A stretch of 64,000 bases of DNA from Bradyrhizobium jicamae (GTDB lineage Bacteria; Pseudomonadota; Alphaproteobacteria; Rhizobiales; Xanthobacteraceae), in contig NZ_JAFCJX010000013.1 of NCBI RefSeq assembly GCF_018130695.1, positions 1 to 64,000 of the forward strand, given 5' to 3'. Below are positions 1 through 9,576 of this stretch, one piece after another. The translations under genes and the position numbers were made by a program. The notes under the pieces are model-generated. The model ran no database searches. It saw only the letters and a list, made by a program, of their open reading frames with translations, and was not told the origin of the DNA. Within the stretch, counting starts at the first letter, position 1. The number at the start of each line of letters is the position of its first letter.

Positions 1-250
1 AGGTCCAAAGCCGATCGCGGATGATGGTGGCACAAACGCAGAGTCTCACCAGGGCGAGCACGTATAAGCCGTAAAGCCATCGCGCAGGGAAGGCCGGATG
101 CCTCCGCCGAACCTGTATGCTCGTGCGCGCACTCTTTTGTGCACATGGCGCACGGGACCGCGGGTGCGGCGTGCACCCGGTCTTCCCTGCGCCCTCGTTA
201 TCTGAGAGGGCGGAACGAGATGGAAAACTCGGACAAATCATGTCGCGAGA
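1..250. repeat. Long intergenic repeat, left copy (truncated by window edge)
   Basis: Bases 1-250 match, with scattered mismatches, the reverse complement of 62819-63068. Shared blocks include AAAGCCGATCGCGG, GAGTCTCACCAGGGCGAGCA and CGTATAAGCCGTAAAGCCAT. The right copy continues beyond the matching point, so the left copy probably starts outside the window. I recognise this as an intergenic repeat common in Bradyrhizobium. Short reading frames in it are by-products of the repeat and not genes. Confidence 0.85.
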
Positions 251-270
251 ATGCGAAGCTGCGAGTCGCT

Positions 271-398
271 GCCGTAGGGTGGGCAAAGCGACCCCGTCAC
301 GCCGTAGCTCAACGAGTGAAGGCGGAAGCGTGCCCACCATCACGAGCACGCCGCAGATGGTGGGCACGGCGCAAGCGCGCCTTTGCCCACCCTACGGC
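271..398. repeat. Nested palindromic repeat (REP-like), left copy
   Basis: An 18-base inverted repeat has arms GCCGTAGGGTGGGCAAAG (271-288) and its exact complement at 381-398. Inside it lies a second 13-base inverted repeat, CGTGCCCACCATC (329-341) against 356-368. The same two-layer design recurs at 62574-62663. It would fold into a long cruciform or RNA hairpin. It lies downstream of the small membrane protein gene and could terminate its transcript, which is inference. Confidence 0.8.
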
Positions 399-431
399 TT
401 CGTCGCTTCGGTCCTCGCAATGACGCCAACC

Positions 432-719
432 TCACTCCACCGCCGCCCCGACCGGCGGCCCACCTGGCGGCCGATGCAAATACGTGATCGACGCATACGC
501 GCCAACCCACGAGCCGATCGCCGCAAAGGCGACGTAGACCCAGTTCTCGGTGTAGCTGATCACCGCATAGGAGGAGAGCAGGTACCAGACGCTGCTCCAG
601 GTCGCCGCAGGCACGCGCTTGCGGGCGACCACGGCGGAGGTGAACATGACGTAGACGGCATCGGTTGCTGCGGTCGCCACGAAGACGGCTGCGGCGGTGA
701 GGGGATCGATGGCGGCCAT
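432..719 (-). CDS. Small hydrophobic membrane protein, unknown function
   Basis: A 95-residue protein with about three hydrophobic segments: one near the N-terminus after MAAIDP, a short one around SVWYLLSSYAVISY, and a C-terminal one around VYVAFAAIGSWVGAYA. A short Pro/Gly-rich tail follows. I chose the ATG at 719 because AGGAG lies six bases upstream, whereas a start at 755 has no such signal. It stands alone, transcribed away from the CoA-transferase gene, with repeat DNA downstream. No family or active site is recognised. The hydrophobicity and the good ribosome site make it a likely real inner-membrane protein. Confidence 0.65.
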   Translation of the reverse strand: MAAIDPLTAAAVFVATAATDAVYVMFTSAVVARKRVPAATWSSVWYLLSSYAVISYTENWVYVAFAAIGSWVGAYASITYLHRPPGGPPVGAAVE

Positions 720-876
720 TGCGGCTCCTGTCGGGATTGGGCAGCGCTTGCTCAATTGAAAGCTTACGTGAAGCTGAACGCATGGCTAAAATAACATCAT
801 GATCGGCAAACGCGGCCACCGCTTTTCTGTCATGATGTCGCGACAACAATAGGCCGGCCGGGAGAGACGACGCGCC

Positions 877-2304
877 ATGCAGGGAACGAGCGACATCCTC
901 GCTGACATCTGGACCTCGGTCGGTGGCGCGCGCTCGGCGTTAGCTGACATGAAGCTGACAGGCGAGGAGCCGCAGCTGCCGTCGTCATTCCGTGTCGCGG
1001 CAGCAGCCCAGGTCAGCATCGCGGCAGCGGGCCTTGCCGCGGCCGAGATCTGGCGTCAGCGCAGCGGAGAAGCGCAGCAGGTCACCGTCGACATGCGCCA
1101 TGCCGTGGTCGAATGCCGAAGCGAGCGTTACCTGCGCGTCGATGGCAAACCGCCGCCGCCGGCCTGGGACAAGATCGCCGGCGTCTATCGGGTGAAAGAC
1201 AGCCGCTTCGTCCGCCTGCACACCAATTTCCCGCATCATCGCGACGCCGTCTGCAAGGTGCTGAACTGCAAGGCCGAGCGCGACGACGTCCAGGCCGCGC
1301 TGTCACAATGGGATGGCGAGGCCTTCGAGACCGCGGCCTATAGGGCCGGCGGCGTGGTCGCGCTGATGCGCTCATATGACGAATGGATGACAACGCCGCA
1401 GGCGCAGGCGCTTTCAAAACTGCCGCTGATCTCAATCGAAAAGATCGGCGAGGCCGCGCCAAAACCGTGGCCCGCGGGCGAGCGGCCGCTGGCCGGGATT
1501 CGCGCGCTCGATCTGTCACGGGTGATCGCCGGCCCCGTCGCCGGCCGCACGCTCGCCGCCCATGGCGCCGACGTGCTGCTGATCTCGGGCCCCGATCTGC
1601 CGGCGATTCCCTGGCTCACCATCGACACCGGCCGCGGCAAGCTGACGAGTTTTGTCGAGCTCAAGAGCGAGCAGGGGCGAGGCACCCTGCGAAACCTGAT
1701 CGCGACGGCAGATATTTTCTCGCAAGGCTACCGTCCGCAATCGATCGCAGCTCTCGGCTTTTCACCGGAGGAGGCCGCGCGGATCAATCCCGGCATCATC
1801 TCAGTCACGCTCTCGGCCTATGGCCATGCCGGCCCGTGGGCGGAGCGGCGCGGCTTCGATTCCCTGGTGCAGACCACCACCGGCTTCAACCATGCGGAAG
1901 GGCTGGCCGCCGGCATCAACGGTCCGAAGGAATTGCCGGCCCAGATGCTCGACCATGCGACCGGCTACTTCATGGCGTTCGGCGCGATGATGGCCAGGAT
2001 GAGGCAGGCACGCGAAGGCGGCAGTTGGCATGTCCGGGTGTCGCTGGCGCAAACCGGCCGCTGGCTATGGGGCCTCGGCCGTGTTGCTGATGGCCTGAAG
2101 ACCGAGGATTTGAAAGCGGAGACCGTGATGCCTTTTATCGAGCAGCAGCCGTCGGGCTTTGGTGCGTTGCACTCGGTTAAGCATGCTGCCGTTCTGTCGA
2201 AGACGCCGGCGGCCTGGACCCGGCCGGCGATGCCGCTCGGCAGCCATTCCCCGCAATTTCCCGGATCGGACGTTCAGGTGCCGTTCAGCCTCGCCAAACT
2301 TTAA
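877..2304 (+). CDS. Family III (CaiB/BaiF) CoA-transferase, halves in rotated order
   Basis: A 475-residue member of the CaiB/BaiF family, which moves coenzyme A between carboxylic acids through an aspartyl-CoA intermediate. Residues about 205-400 look like the normal N-terminal half: LAGIRALDLSRVIAGP, HGADVLLI, then DHATGY with the likely nucleophile Asp359. Residues about 45-200 look like the half that normally follows that aspartate (AAEIWRQRSGEAQQVTVD, then VDGKPPPPAWDKI). The protein is therefore arranged second half then first half, as in a circular permutation or a tandem pair that lost its outer ends. Substrate unknown. A GGGAGAG ribosome site precedes the ATG. No operon partner is evident. 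Confidence 0.85.
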   Translation: MQGTSDILADIWTSVGGARSALADMKLTGEEPQLPSSFRVAAAAQVSIAAAGLAAAEIWRQRSGEAQQVTVDMRHAVVECRSERYLRVDGKPPPPAWDKIAGVYRVKDSRFVRLHTNFPHHRDAVCKVLNCKAERDDVQAALSQWDGEAFETAAYRAGGVVALMRSYDEWMTTPQAQALSKLPLISIEKIGEAAPKPWPAGERPLAGIRALDLSRVIAGPVAGRTLAAHGADVLLISGPDLPAIPWLTIDTGRGKLTSFVELKSEQGRGTLRNLIATADIFSQGYRPQSIAALGFSPEEAARINPGIISVTLSAYGHAGPWAERRGFDSLVQTTTGFNHAEGLAAGINGPKELPAQMLDHATGYFMAFGAMMARMRQAREGGSWHVRVSLAQTGRWLWGLGRVADGLKTEDLKAETVMPFIEQQPSGFGALHSVKHAAVLSKTPAAWTRPAMPLGSHSPQFPGSDVQVPFSLAKL

Positions 2305-2419
2305 CCTCAACCTCAGCCGGAATGCGATTTTTAGGTTGTTTACAACACCAATTCGGCACTATTAGCGCACCGCTGGGAGAAGCCCTGCCGGGCGTGAGAA
2401 AAGACAGACCCTGGACCGT

Positions 2420-3664
2420 ATGTTCGACGCGTTGACCAAGCGACTACAGGGTTTTAACCGCCGCAAAGCGGTGGTCGGCGTCGCGCTGCTGGTGCTGGCC
2501 GGCGCCGGACTCTACGGCTTCACCCTCGCGGGCAAGGCCAAGCAGGGCCACTCCGAAGTCTCCAGCCAGTCCCGCAAGGGCCTGTCGCGCTACACGCCGA
2601 CGGCGGCCGAATGGGCCAGCCTGACCCTGCAGCCGGTGTCCGAGCGCGCCTTCCGTGCCGAGCTCGTCACCGAGGGCAAGATCGGCATCGACGAGGACCG
2701 CTCGACCCCGGTGTTCTCGCCCTATACCGGCCGCGTCACCCGACTTTTGGTCCGTCCCGGAGATAAGGTCGAGAAGGGCCAGCCGCTGTTCGTAATCGAG
2801 GCGGCGGACACGGTGCAGGCGCAGAACGATTACATCGCGGCGATGACGGGCCTGAACAAGGCGCAGTCGGCGCTCGACCTCGCGGTGATCCAGGAAAAGC
2901 GCGCCAAGGATCTCTCCGAGGGCAAGGCGATCCCGCTGAAGGATTATCAGCAGGCCTCCGCGACGCTGGTCCAGGCGCAGAACGATGCGCGCTCGGCCCA
3001 GACGCTGCTCGAGGCCGCGCAGAACAAGCTGCGCATCCTCGGCTTCGGCGATGACGATGTCGCCACGCTGCGCCAGAAGGGCCGTCTCAATCCGGAGACC
3101 ACGGTGTTCGCGCCGCTCGGCGGCACCATCGTGCAGCGCAAGGCCGGCCCCGGCCAATATGTCTCGACCGGCGCCAGCGATCCCGTCTATGTCATCGGCG
3201 ATCTCTCGACGGTGTGGCTGATCGGCTTTGTCAGGGAATCCGATGCGGCCAATGTCGCTGTCGGTCAGGACGTCAGCTTCAGCGTGATGGCGCTGCCCGG
3301 CCGCACGCTGACCGCGCGGATCAACTACGTTGCGGCCTCGATTGATCCGACCACGCGGCGCCTGCTGGTGCGCGCCACCATCGACAACAAGGACAACCGG
3401 CTGAAGCCGGAGATGTTCGCCAACGTCACGCTGTATTCGCCCGGCGACCATCCGGCGGTCGGCGTGCCGAAGCAGGCGCTGATCTACGAGGGTGACCAGG
3501 TTCGGGTCTGGGTCGCTCGCGAGGACAAGACGATCGAGCTGCGCCAGATCAAGCCCGGTCTGACCAATGGCGACCTCGTCGAGGTCACCGGCAATCTCAA
3601 ACCGGGCGAGCAGATCGTGACGAGGGGAAGTCTCTTCATCGACCGCGCTGCGTCCGGGACGTGA
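2420..3664 (+). CDS. RND efflux periplasmic adaptor (CusB/HlyD type)
   Basis: This 414-residue adaptor bridges an inner-membrane RND pump and an outer-membrane channel. Residues about 17-40 form one membrane anchor. A biotinyl-lipoyl-like half follows (PVFSPYTGRVTRLLVRPGDK). An Ala/Gln-rich helical hairpin runs roughly from 135 to 210. The second lipoyl half (VFAPLGGTIVQRKAGPGQYV) and beta-barrel domains complete the family layout. It lies 38 bases upstream of the pump gene on the same strand, so the two are one operon. No His- or Met-rich metal-binding extension is visible, so the metal cannot be told. The ribosome site is weak and the ATG at 2420 is the best available start. Confidence 0.9.
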   Translation: MFDALTKRLQGFNRRKAVVGVALLVLAGAGLYGFTLAGKAKQGHSEVSSQSRKGLSRYTPTAAEWASLTLQPVSERAFRAELVTEGKIGIDEDRSTPVFSPYTGRVTRLLVRPGDKVEKGQPLFVIEAADTVQAQNDYIAAMTGLNKAQSALDLAVIQEKRAKDLSEGKAIPLKDYQQASATLVQAQNDARSAQTLLEAAQNKLRILGFGDDDVATLRQKGRLNPETTVFAPLGGTIVQRKAGPGQYVSTGASDPVYVIGDLSTVWLIGFVRESDAANVAVGQDVSFSVMALPGRTLTARINYVAASIDPTTRRLLVRATIDNKDNRLKPEMFANVTLYSPGDHPAVGVPKQALIYEGDQVRVWVAREDKTIELRQIKPGLTNGDLVEVTGNLKPGEQIVTRGSLFIDRAASGT

Positions 3665-3702
3665 GCCAAAAATCCATTCCAGTTTGAAAGCTCCGATCTG
3701 AA

Positions 3703-6700
3703 ATGGATCGTCTCGTCGCCCTCGCCGTCAATCGCCGCTATCTGATGGTGGCCATGTTCGTGGCCGTCTTCATCGGCGGCCTGCTGGCCTTCAAGCAGCT
3801 CAACATCGAGGCCTATCCCGATCCGACCCCGCCGATGGTCGATATCGTGACGCAAAGCCCGGGCCTGTCGGCGGAGGAGATCGAGCGCTACATCACGATC
3901 CCGATCGAGACCCAGGTCGCGGGCATCAAGAACCTCAAGACGATCCGCACGATCTCGCTGTACGGCCTCTCCGACGTCAAGCTGCAGTTCTCCTTCGACT
4001 ACACCTATGACGAAGCCCTGCAACAGGTGCTGAACCGCCTGTCGCAGCTCGCGCCGCTGCCGGGCAATGTGCTGCCCGGCATCTCGCCGCTCAGCCCGAT
4101 CGGCGAAATCTTCCGCTATCGTCTCAAGGGCCCGCCGAACTACAGCGTGCTCGATTTGAAGACGCTGCAGGACTGGGTGCTGCAGCGCCGCTTCCGCGCG
4201 GTGCCCGGGGTGATCGACGTCACCGGGTGGGGCGGCAAGACCAAGACCTACGAGCTGCAGGTCGACTTCAACAAGCTGGTCGCCAACGGCCTGACGCTGC
4301 CGCAGGTGCTGCAGGCGGTCAGTAACGCCAACATCAATGTCGGCGGCAACACGGTGAACATCGGCGCGCAGTCCGCGGTGGTGCGCGGCGTCGGCCTGAT
4401 CCGCTCGATCGAGGACCTCAACAACACCATGGTGTCGCAGTCCGGCGGCAACCCGGTGCTGGTGAAAGATATCGCGACCGTGACCGTCGGCGAGAAGCCG
4501 CGGCTCGGCATCGCCGGCATCGACAATGACGACGACATCGTGCAGGGCATCGTGCTGATGCGCCGCGGCGAGCAGAGCTCGCCGACGATCTCGCGCGTCG
4601 AGCAACTGGTCAACTCGATCAACAATTCCTCGATCCTGCCGCCCGGCGTGAAGATCGAGCGCATCTATGACCGCAAGGACCTGATCGAGCTCACCACCCA
4701 CACCGTGCTGCACAACATGGTGGTCGGCATCCTCCTGATCGTGCTGCTGCAGTGGATCTTCCTCGGCGACCTCCGCAGCGCGCTGATCGTCGGCGCCACG
4801 ATTCCGTTCGCGCTGTTCTTCGCCGTGATCATCTTGGTGCTGCGCGGTGAATCCGCCAATCTGCTGTCGGTCGGCGCGATCGATTTCGGCCTGATCGTCG
4901 ACGCCACCGTGATCATGGTGGAAGCGATCTTCCGCCGGCTGTCGCAGACGACCGCGCTGTCCGAAGCGGAAGAAAGCCACATCTCCCCCGACACGATGAT
5001 GGGGATGAAGAGCCACGCCATCCTGTCGGCGGCCGCCGACGTGTCGCGCTCGATTTTCTTCGCCGCGGCCATCATCATCGCCGCCTTCCTGCCGCTGTTC
5101 ACGCTGAGCGGCGTCGAGGGCAACATCTTCGGCCCGATGGCGCGGACCTATGCCTATGCGCTGGCCGGCGGCTTGCTCGCGACCTTCACGGTGACGCCGG
5201 CGCTGAGCGCAATCATCCTGCCGGCGCACATCCATGAGACCGAGACCTGGATCGTCAAGAAGCTCGACGCGCTCTATCTGCCGGCGCTGAACTGGGCGGT
5301 CGCCCACCGCAAGTTCGTGATGGCGGCCGCCGCGGGCCTCGTCGTGCTCACGATCATCTTCGCGCGCCTGCTCGGCCTCGAATTCCTGCCCAAGCTGGAA
5401 GAGGGCAATCTGTGGATCCGCGCCACGCTGCCGCCGACGATCTCGCTGCAGGAGGGTAACGCCTATGTCAACGAGATGCGCCGCGTGATCCGCGCCCGGC
5501 CCGAGGTCGAGTCGGTCGTGTCGCAGCATGGCCGCCCCGATGACGGCACCGACGCCGCCGGCCTGTTCAACGCCGAGTTTTTCGCGCCGCTGAAGCCGGC
5601 CAGCGAATGGCCGGGTACGCGCGACAAGGAAGAGCTGACCGCACAATTGCTGGCACAGCTGCAGGACAAGTTCCCCGGCGTCGAATTCAATTTCTCGCAA
5701 TATCTCCAGGACAACGTTTCCGAAGCGGTCTCGGGCGTGAAGGGCGAGAACTCGATCAAGCTCTACGGCAGCGACCTGCAGGCGCTGACGGATACGGCGA
5801 ACAAGATCAAGCAGGTGTTGTCGACGGTGCAGGGCGTCACCGACCTTGCGGTGTTCACCTCGCTCGGGCAGCCGACCATCCAGATCGACATCAACCGCGC
5901 CCGTGCCGCGCGTTACGGCCTGTCGCCGGGCGACATCAACGCGACGATCAAGGTCGCGGTCGGCGGCGACACCGCCGGCGATCTCTACGAGCCCGGCAGC
6001 GACCGCCACTTCCCGATCATCGTGCGGCTCGCGCCGGAATATCGCAAGAGCGCCGAGGCGATCCACAATCTGCGCATCGGAGTTGCCAATGCCAATGGCG
6101 GCATCACCCAGATTCCGCTGAGCGAAGTCGCCTCCATCAACCTGATCTCGGGCGCGGCCTACATCTATCGCGAGCAGCAGGAACGCTATCTGCCGATCAA
6201 GTTCTCGGTGCGCGACCGCGACCTCGGCTCAGCGATCCTGGAGGCGCAGCAGAAGGTCGCCGAGCAAGTGCAGCTGCCACCGGGCTCGCATATGGAGTGG
6301 GTCGGCGAATTCGGCAATCTGCAGGATGCGATCAAGCGGTTGTCGATCGTGGTGCCGATCAGCCTGGCACTGATCGCGGTGCTGCTGTTCTTCAATTTCG
6401 GCTCGATGGTCGACACCATGTTGGCGATGAGCGTGATCCCGATGGCGATCTTCGGCGGCGTGCTCGGGCTGTTGATCTCGGGGATTGCCTTCAGCGTGTC
6501 GGCGGCGATCGGCTTCATCGCGCTGTTCGGTATCGCCGTGATGGACGGCATCATCATCCTGTCGCAGTTCAACCAGCTGATCGACGAAGGTTATGACAGG
6601 ATGCGCGCGGTGATCCGCACCGGCGAGCTGCAGCTGCGGCCGGTGCTGATGACCTGCGTGGTCGCAGGCATCGGCCTGCTGCCGGCGGCGGTGTCGGAGG

Positions 6701-6831
6701 GCATCGGCTCGCAGGTGCAGAAGCCGCTCGCCATCGTCGTCGTCACCGGCATGATGCTGGCGCCGCTGGTGATCCTGATCACGCTGCCGGTGCTGATCTC
6801 CTACTTCTCGCGCCGGCCGAAGGAGCGCTAA
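3703..6831 (+). CDS. Heavy-metal efflux RND pump (CusA/CzcA family)
   Basis: A 1042-residue inner-membrane proton antiporter, full length for the family. A first membrane helix follows MDRLVALAVNRRYLMV. A large periplasmic domain follows, then a membrane bundle from about residue 340, a second periplasmic domain from about 560, and a final bundle from about 870. The signature AIDFGLIVDATVIMVE in the fourth helix carries Asp394 and Asp400, the acidic proton-relay pair characteristic of the heavy-metal (HME) branch rather than the drug (HAE1) branch. The metal (Cu/Ag or Zn/Co/Cd) cannot be decided by eye. It forms an operon with the adaptor gene and its stop overlaps a convergent gene by four bases. 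Confidence 0.93.
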   Translation: MDRLVALAVNRRYLMVAMFVAVFIGGLLAFKQLNIEAYPDPTPPMVDIVTQSPGLSAEEIERYITIPIETQVAGIKNLKTIRTISLYGLSDVKLQFSFDYTYDEALQQVLNRLSQLAPLPGNVLPGISPLSPIGEIFRYRLKGPPNYSVLDLKTLQDWVLQRRFRAVPGVIDVTGWGGKTKTYELQVDFNKLVANGLTLPQVLQAVSNANINVGGNTVNIGAQSAVVRGVGLIRSIEDLNNTMVSQSGGNPVLVKDIATVTVGEKPRLGIAGIDNDDDIVQGIVLMRRGEQSSPTISRVEQLVNSINNSSILPPGVKIERIYDRKDLIELTTHTVLHNMVVGILLIVLLQWIFLGDLRSALIVGATIPFALFFAVIILVLRGESANLLSVGAIDFGLIVDATVIMVEAIFRRLSQTTALSEAEESHISPDTMMGMKSHAILSAAADVSRSIFFAAAIIIAAFLPLFTLSGVEGNIFGPMARTYAYALAGGLLATFTVTPALSAIILPAHIHETETWIVKKLDALYLPALNWAVAHRKFVMAAAAGLVVLTIIFARLLGLEFLPKLEEGNLWIRATLPPTISLQEGNAYVNEMRRVIRARPEVESVVSQHGRPDDGTDAAGLFNAEFFAPLKPASEWPGTRDKEELTAQLLAQLQDKFPGVEFNFSQYLQDNVSEAVSGVKGENSIKLYGSDLQALTDTANKIKQVLSTVQGVTDLAVFTSLGQPTIQIDINRARAARYGLSPGDINATIKVAVGGDTAGDLYEPGSDRHFPIIVRLAPEYRKSAEAIHNLRIGVANANGGITQIPLSEVASINLISGAAYIYREQQERYLPIKFSVRDRDLGSAILEAQQKVAEQVQLPPGSHMEWVGEFGNLQDAIKRLSIVVPISLALIAVLLFFNFGSMVDTMLAMSVIPMAIFGGVLGLLISGIAFSVSAAIGFIALFGIAVMDGIIILSQFNQLIDEGYDRMRAVIRTGELQLRPVLMTCVVAGIGLLPAAVSEGIGSQVQKPLAIVVVTGMMLAPLVILITLPVLISYFSRRPKER

Positions 6832-7796
6832 CCAAAGCCATAGAGGCGCACCGGATTGTCGACCAGAATGGTCTTGCGGGTCGCAGCATCCGGCGCCCAG
6901 ACCGGCAGCTGATTGAGCAGGCGGCCGTCATCGATCTGGAACAGCGGCGTCACATCGGTGATTTTTTTGCCCGCGGGCGTCACCGAATCCGGATGCGGCC
7001 AGTCGGTGCCCCAGACGATCCGCTCGGGATTCGCCGCGATCAGCGCCTTCGCCAGCGGCGCGGCGTCCGGATAGTCCGGCCCAAGCTTGGAGGCACGATA
7101 GGCGCCGGAGATTTTCACATAGGCCTTGCCGGACTTCACCAGCTCCACCAGATCCGCGAAGCCGGGTTGCCCGACGCCGAGCTCGGCCTGCGCGCCGCCG
7201 AAATGGTCGAACACAACAGGCACGGGAGCGGTTGCGACCAGCTCCTTGATCGCGGTGATCATGGCCAGACTCGTGAACAGCTGGACATGCCAGCCGCGCG
7301 CCTTCATCCGCTCCACCGCCGCCGAGAAGCGCTGGCGGCCGACATTGGGATCGTTGACGCCGCCGGTCGCGAGGTTGAGGCGGATGCCGCGGAAGCCGGC
7401 CTTGTTCATCGCATCGAGATCGGCCTCGCTGGTCTTGTCGTCGATCACAGCCACCCCGCGCGCCGTCGCGCCACGCGCGGTCATGCCGTAGAGGGTGGAG
7501 GAATTGTCGGGGCCATAGACGCTCGGCGTCACGATCACCACGCGCTCGATTTTCAGCGCCTTGTGCAGCGCGCTCATCTCCTCCGGCGAGGCCAGCTCCG
7601 GCGTGTAGACGCGCCCCGCGAAGAACGGGAATTTCTCGGGGTCGCCGTGGATGTGGGTGTGGCAATCGCAGGCGCCGGCGGGAACGTCGAAATTGACCGG
7701 CGTCGCCGGCTGCGCGGCCTTGGAAAATGCGTGGCTGTTGGTCATGGATACTCCCGCCGCGATGGAGGCAAGCATCATACTGCGTCGCGTCAGCAT
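6828..7796 (-). CDS. Tat-exported amidohydrolase (amidohydro_2 / PDC-hydrolase-like)
   Basis: About 322 residues. The N-terminus LTRRSMMLASIAAG is a twin-arginine export signal ending near SHAFSKA. The rest is a metal-dependent TIM-barrel hydrolase with CDCHTHIHG, FDHFGG and WGTDWPHPD, the usual metal and catalytic positions of the 2-pyrone-4,6-dicarboxylate hydrolase / amidohydrolase-2 group. Substrate unknown; lactones or dicarboxylates are the family norm. I start it at 7796, where AGGGAG lies seven bases upstream, rather than at the longer frame from 7829. It converges on the RND pump gene with a four-base overlap, so the pairing is positional and not an operon. The upstream TolC-like gene is on the same strand. 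Confidence 0.85.
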   Translation of the reverse strand: MLTRRSMMLASIAAGVSMTNSHAFSKAAQPATPVNFDVPAGACDCHTHIHGDPEKFPFFAGRVYTPELASPEEMSALHKALKIERVVIVTPSVYGPDNSSTLYGMTARGATARGVAVIDDKTSEADLDAMNKAGFRGIRLNLATGGVNDPNVGRQRFSAAVERMKARGWHVQLFTSLAMITAIKELVATAPVPVVFDHFGGAQAELGVGQPGFADLVELVKSGKAYVKISGAYRASKLGPDYPDAAPLAKALIAANPERIVWGTDWPHPDSVTPAGKKITDVTPLFQIDDGRLLNQLPVWAPDAATRKTILVDNPVRLYGFG

Positions 7797-7919
7797 TGGA
7801 CGTCTCCCTGCATGCTCTGTTGTGCGCATGGTGCGCCCCGGCGTTATGGTTCGCCGGCGGGCGGGAGGTTATCGGCGGATCGCGCGGGCGGGAAGAGGCG
7901 AGTGGCCGCGGTTCCGCAA

Positions 7920-9338
7920 CTACTGACCCGACGGCGTGCGCAGGCCGTGCCAGGCATCGCGGACCTGGTGGTAGTGCACCTCGGGCAGATAGTCCGGCGT
8001 GTTGAGGTTGAGCGTCTTGACGTCGAGCCGGCCGATCGCGCTGAGCAGCGTATAGGAGGCGACGACGCGGTCGCGCTGCGCGCCAATCAGCCGCGCCTTC
8101 GCCGTGATCAGATCCTGCTGCGAGTTCAGGACGTCGACGGTGGTGCGCTGGCCGCCGGCGGCTTCCTTCTGCACGCCGGCCAGCGCGACGGTAGCGGCCT
8201 TGACCTCGGACTCGGAAGCGGCGACCGCGATCTTGGCGCCCTCATTGGCGACCCAGGCGCTGACGGCCGCGGTCTTGGCCTGGTTGCGGACCTGATCCAG
8301 CACCAGCCGGCTTTGGGCTGCGACTTCCTTGGCCTGCCTCGTCTGCGAGGCCGCGGTGCCGCCGTCATAGATCGGCTGTGTCACCTGGCCGATGATCGAG
8401 GCCTGGTCGGTGCCGAACGTGCCGAGCGTCGGGTCGCTGTCGCGGCTGCGGCTGACGCTGCCCTGCACGGTGACATTCGGCATCAGGCTGCCCTCGGCGA
8501 CACGGATCGTGGTCGAGGCGACGTCGACGTCGAAGCCCGCCGCCGTCACCGCGGGATGCTCGCGGAACGCCAATCCAATCGCGTCCTCACGGGTGCGCGG
8601 GCCGAACCGGTCGACGGTCTGGGCCGGCTGAAGTTGGGCAGGTGCGTTGCCGATCACCTGTGCATAGGTCGCCTGGCTGATCGCGAGATTGACCTCGGCG
8701 GCATTGAGATCGGCAAGGCCGCGGTTGAGCCGGGCCTCGGCCTGCGCAGTGTCGGTCGGCGTGACGTCGCCGGCATTGAGCCGCTTCTGGGTGATTCCCT
8801 GGGTCTCGCGCAGGAACGCGACGTTGGCGCGCTGCGCCTCGACCAGCGACTGGTTGGCGAGCACGTTGGTGTAGGCGGTGACGGCATCGAGCAGCACGCC
8901 CTGGCCGACATTGCGCAGCGCCTCGCGGCCGGACTGCACCTGAAGCTCGGCGACCCGCACGCTGTTGGCGGTCTTGAACCCGTTGAACAGCGTCTGCGTC
9001 ACCGTCAGCCCGATCTGCCACGGCTTCAGCGTCGCGGTCTGGATGACATTGCCCGGCAACTGGTCGCGCACCGCCTGCAGGCCGGCGGAGAGACTGGCAG
9101 CGACCTGCGGCCGATAGCCGGCGAGCGCCTGCGGCACGTTCTCGTCGGTGGCGCGCTGGCGCGCCCGTTCGGCGTTGATCTGCGGATTGGTCTGGTAGGC
9201 CTTGACCAGCGCCTCCGGCAGGCTCTCGGCGCGGACCATGGAGGTCGCAAAAACCGCGCAGGTCAGCACGCCAAGGCAGATGCCCGATGAAAGCAAACGC
9301 CTCCTGCTGTCGCCAGACTGAGCGGCACGTCCAACCAT
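7920..9338 (-). CDS. TolC-family outer-membrane efflux protein
   Basis: About 472 residues from the ATG at 9338, which gives a proper signal peptide (RRRLLSSGICLGVLTCAVFA, cleaved near MVRAES). The mature part has the family's internal duplication: two OEP repeats with ESLPEALVKAYQTNPQINAE and, later, EDAIGLAFREHPAVTAAG, each followed by long Ala/Gln-rich coiled-coil stretches and GDVTPTDTAQAEARL-type motifs. It forms the trimeric tunnel used by RND pumps and type I secretion. It lies 4 kb from the CusBA-like genes on the opposite strand, with the amidohydrolase between, so it may serve that pump but also others. Confidence 0.93.
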   Translation of the reverse strand: MVGRAAQSGDSRRRLLSSGICLGVLTCAVFATSMVRAESLPEALVKAYQTNPQINAERARQRATDENVPQALAGYRPQVAASLSAGLQAVRDQLPGNVIQTATLKPWQIGLTVTQTLFNGFKTANSVRVAELQVQSGREALRNVGQGVLLDAVTAYTNVLANQSLVEAQRANVAFLRETQGITQKRLNAGDVTPTDTAQAEARLNRGLADLNAAEVNLAISQATYAQVIGNAPAQLQPAQTVDRFGPRTREDAIGLAFREHPAVTAAGFDVDVASTTIRVAEGSLMPNVTVQGSVSRSRDSDPTLGTFGTDQASIIGQVTQPIYDGGTAASQTRQAKEVAAQSRLVLDQVRNQAKTAAVSAWVANEGAKIAVAASESEVKAATVALAGVQKEAAGGQRTTVDVLNSQQDLITAKARLIGAQRDRVVASYTLLSAIGRLDVKTLNLNTPDYLPEVHYHQVRDAWHGLRTPSGQ

Positions 9339-9576
9339 GTGATCCCGCAAACCAAACCCCGGCAGCCCGCCTCCGCCGACGCCTTTGGATTCCTCTACCT
9401 GTTTACGGGGTAGCCCCGCCACTGGCAAACCGCCGCGCGACATCTGCACATCAATTCAGTTCTTGTCTGTTGCCGGTTCGTCACAGGCGAAGATGAACGA
9501 CGGATGCAGTATAAGTTCAAAGCGCCGGCCGCCGATTCAAAACGCCGGTTATCCACTGCTTGCCGGTCCATTGCCG

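Noticed and set aside
117..794. Plus-strand frame of 225 codons at the left end
   Set aside because: It runs through the long repeat and the nested palindrome and then antisense to the small membrane protein gene. Its first part matches frames in the right repeat copy, so it is repeat translation.
2336..2364. TTGTTT and CTATTA as a promoter for the efflux operon
   Set aside because: Both hexamers are poor and the spacing is flexible. Not enough to annotate.
3484..6066. An 860-codon open frame antisense to the metal-efflux pump gene
   Set aside because: It is rich in Arg, Asp, His and Gln with no domain and mirrors the codon structure of the pump gene. Similar long shadows lie opposite the TolC, acetyl-CoA hydrolase, mutB and MFS genes. 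This is usual in GC-rich DNA.
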